A stretch of 52,693 nucleotides of DNA. Origin: Gyrodactylus bullatarudis (Eukaryota > Platyhelminthes > Monogenea > Gyrodactylidea > Gyrodactylidae). The notes beneath the pieces are model-generated. The model was given only the letters and a program-made list of their open reading frames with translations, ran no database searches and was not told where the DNA came from. The stretch covers positions 1-52,693 of the forward strand of contig SSNU01000111.1 in assembly GCA_012064415.1 (NCBI GenBank). Direction: 5' to 3'. The first letter of the stretch is position 1. Each line of letters begins with the position of its first letter. Shown piece after piece: positions 50,471 to 52,693 of the stretch. The position numbers and the translations under genes were made by a program.

Positions 50471-52693
50471 ATTGGTGAAAATTTCTGGACAAAAATTCGG
50501 TTTTCTCATAAACGAAAATAAAAATTCCAAATTTTATCCGAGTTTATAATAGAAAATTTATTCCTCTAGCATTGTTACTTGAGACATTTTTTCGAATTTT
50601 GTTTATTTATGGTAGATTTTTGTTAGTTTATAGTATCAGGTTTTCTCAAATTTTATGAATTCTCTCTCCTGATTGGTTCATTCAGTGAATCTTGTTTCAG
50701 CCAATGAGAAGGCAGAATTTTTATTTATCATCATCTACATTAAAGTTTATGAATCTTAACTGGCTTGATAGTAATTTTTACTTTAAAATTTATTGAATTA
50801 AATAATCCAATTATGGAATTAGATAAACGTTAGATTATCCTACATTTTGAAATAAATAATAAGATGAATGCTTAATTAGATTTTGATTTTATTCAAAGTA
50901 TTATTCATTTATTTTAGTTTGATGAATTAAAAAAAATTAAAACGAATAAGTTTCAATATTCATATCACAAAACAAATTTAAATTTTACACATATGATTTA
51001 CATAAATTCAAAGGTTTTTTTGTTATTATATTTTTGGTTGATTTCATACTGTTTTTCAGAGGTTAAGGAGGAGATTTATTTCAAAAACCAGCAGTAATCT
51101 GATAAGCACTGCTCTACATTTACACTGCTATATCTCTCTTCTATAAATTTCATTAACTGGTGCATTTTTTCACCCTGTTCATCTGAGATTGTTCCTAAAG
51201 GTATCTCATGAAAAAAATCATAATGATACTTTAAAAATGCAATTTCAAATTCATTAAACAGCCCAATTCAGAGAAAGAATCTAATAGCTCTTCTACAAAA
51301 TTTTGAGCTTCAGGGTGTCTGTCATTACCAAAAAAGTTTAGACACAAATTCACAAAAGCATTGTAAGCTCTTAATTCTGTTTCATTTAGATACAAAGGAA
51401 GTATATTTTCTTCCATTATTTTCCTGATTTCAGGACCAGTGAAAATTCCTTCGTCAATTTTAGCTCTGGAAAGATAACTAAAACGCTCGTAAAGAAAATT
51501 CATGCTGTCAGAATTTATATTTACCAAAGCTTTAATGAACTGTTTAAAAACCCCCAATTTAATATGTAGAGGTGGGAGGATAATTTTATTATCCTCGACA
51601 AGAGGCTCTGCGATTCTATTATGATCTGGAACATTTCCTCGTAATTCAGGCAAAATCTCTGGATCATAATGATTTGTTCTATCTCTTGAGTTCCAAAGAC
51701 ACAAGAAACATGGATAAGAGGTATAGCATCTTTGAATACCAGTTATAAACCCGATCACGAGAAAATCAGCTATAATCATGAAATTATATTCATAATAGTT
51801 TATTTTTTCTAAAATTAACTCTATTGTTTCTCTTGATTCCTTCAGACATCTGGAATATGCAATGGGAATACCTGGGAGGATATTCATATTGTCTAATAAA
51901 ACTACCTTTAGACTAGTCTTTGTAGAGTCAATAAAAAGTCTCAAATTATTAGGTTCGAAATTAAAATTCAACATTACTCTCAATGAAAAACCTCAATTTA
52001 GAACTTAAATATCATAGTAACACATTGAAATTTGATTTTGTTATTTTAATTCAATTTGTGTCGTTTCAAGGTTGGAATAAAATCAAAATCTAATTAAGCA
52101 TTCATCTTATTATTTATTTCAAAATGTAGGATAATCTAACGTTTATCTAATTCCATAATTGGATTATTTAATTCAATAAATTTTAAAGTAAAAATTACTA
52201 TCAAGCCAGTTAAGATTCATAAACTTTAATGTAGATGATGATAAATAAAAATTCTGCCTTCTCATTGGCTGAAACAAGATTCACTGAATGAACCAATCAG
52301 GAGAGAGAATTCATAAAATTTGAGAAAACCTGATACTATAAACTAACAAAAATCTACAGTGAATCTTGTTTCAGCCAATGAGAAGGCAGAATTTTTATTT
52401 ATCATCATCTACATTAAAGTTTATGAATCTTAACTGGCTTGATAGTAATTTTTACTTTAAAATTCATTGAATTGAATAATCCAATTATGGAATTAGATAA
52501 ACATTAGATTATCCTACATTTTGAAATAAATAATAAGATGAATGCTTAATTAGATAAATAAACAAAATTCGAAAAAATGTCTCAAGTAACAATGCTAGAG
52601 GAATAAATTTTCTATTATAAACTCGGATAAAATTTGGAATTTTTATTTTCGTTTATGAGAAAACCGAATTTTTGTCCAGAAATTTTCACCAAT
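50471..52693. mobile_element. Transposon with long terminal inverted repeats (right edge cut off)
   Basis: The left stretch 50471-50893 returns in reverse complement at the right, ending at the window edge (attggtgaaaatttctggac at 50471 versus its complement at 52674-52693). The outer boundary therefore lies beyond the window. Between the arms sits a minus-strand transposase-like frame at 51076-51983. The right arm carries an additional segment, 52362-52556, in the same orientation as the left arm (50685-50882), so the right end is itself a fold-back. Arm identity is very high, suggesting recent activity. The superfamily is not determined. Confidence 0.8.
51076..51983 (-). pseudogene. Transposase-like protein of a multicopy invertebrate family, frameshifted
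   Basis: The main frame (51983-51231) has motifs I recall from an uncharacterised, many-copy protein of invertebrate genomes. They are LRLFIDSTKTSLKVVLL (about 14-30), MIIADF near 69-74, YPCFLCLW, ILPPLHIKLGVFKQFIKAL, IFTGPEIRKIM and LGCLMNLKLHF at the end. It stops at 51231. One base out of register the family sequence resumes as LKYHYDFFHEIPLGTISDEQ, then GEKMHQ, then SDYCWFL, to a stop at 51076. A one-base loss in a T run thus breaks the C-terminus. The acidic residues in FIDS, IIADF and SDEQGEKMH could form a DDE/RNase H-like triad; this is inference. The N-terminal part of the family is missing here. Confidence 0.6.

Overview
This is invertebrate animal nuclear DNA. It is AT-rich, its protein-coding genes are split by GT-AG introns, it has AATAAA poly(A) signals, and the proteins are metazoan: an NR4A/HR38 nuclear receptor, SNAP-25, the ceramide transporter CERT, golgin-84, the axonemal dynein chain DNALI1 and the ribosome-assembly factor ZNF622/Rei1. 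DNALI1 suggests an animal with motile cilia or flagellate sperm. I could not fix the lineage further.

Layout. (1) 1-2260: the 3' end of a single-pass membrane protein with a CUB end and an LDL-receptor class A-like module (Neto-like), preceded by a fold-back repeat. (2) 4195-13393, minus strand: a complete seven-exon HR38/NR4A gene with a textbook DNA-binding domain and a very divergent ligand-binding domain. (3) 13.4-32.4 kb: about 19 kb with no recognisable host gene. It holds fold-back elements, a 1.39-kb duplication whose two copies differ at one base, a Penelope-type GIY-YIG fragment and a piggyBac-like MITE. (4) 32.4-40.6 kb: a dense cluster of golgin-84 (-), SNAP-25 (-), ZNF622 (+), DNALI1 (-) and the 5' part of CERT (+). 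The gaps between coding regions in the last four are only 76-112 bp. (5) 40.6-48.0 kb: a 7.3-kb CERT intron filled with transposon debris (piggyBac-like MITE, LINE reverse-transcriptase end, a pseudogene with two TAG stops). The last two CERT exons follow (to 48646). (6) 49.5-52.7 kb: transposon remnants, then a long-terminal-inverted-repeat element with a frameshifted transposase-like ORF that runs off the right edge.

The most striking feature is intron size. Four introns in SNAP-25, DNALI1 and CERT are only 26-27 nt long. Each is fixed by reading frame and by protein conservation on both sides. In the same CERT gene they coexist with introns of 81-110 nt and one of 7.3 kb. HR38 and golgin-84 use introns of 53 nt and up. 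Introns this short are close to the smallest known in animals and imply unusual splicing constraints.

The host genes do not form one pathway. Three (CERT, golgin-84, SNAP-25) act in Golgi/secretory membrane traffic. The compact divergent and convergent packing points to shared promoters and overlapping 3' ends, not to an operon.
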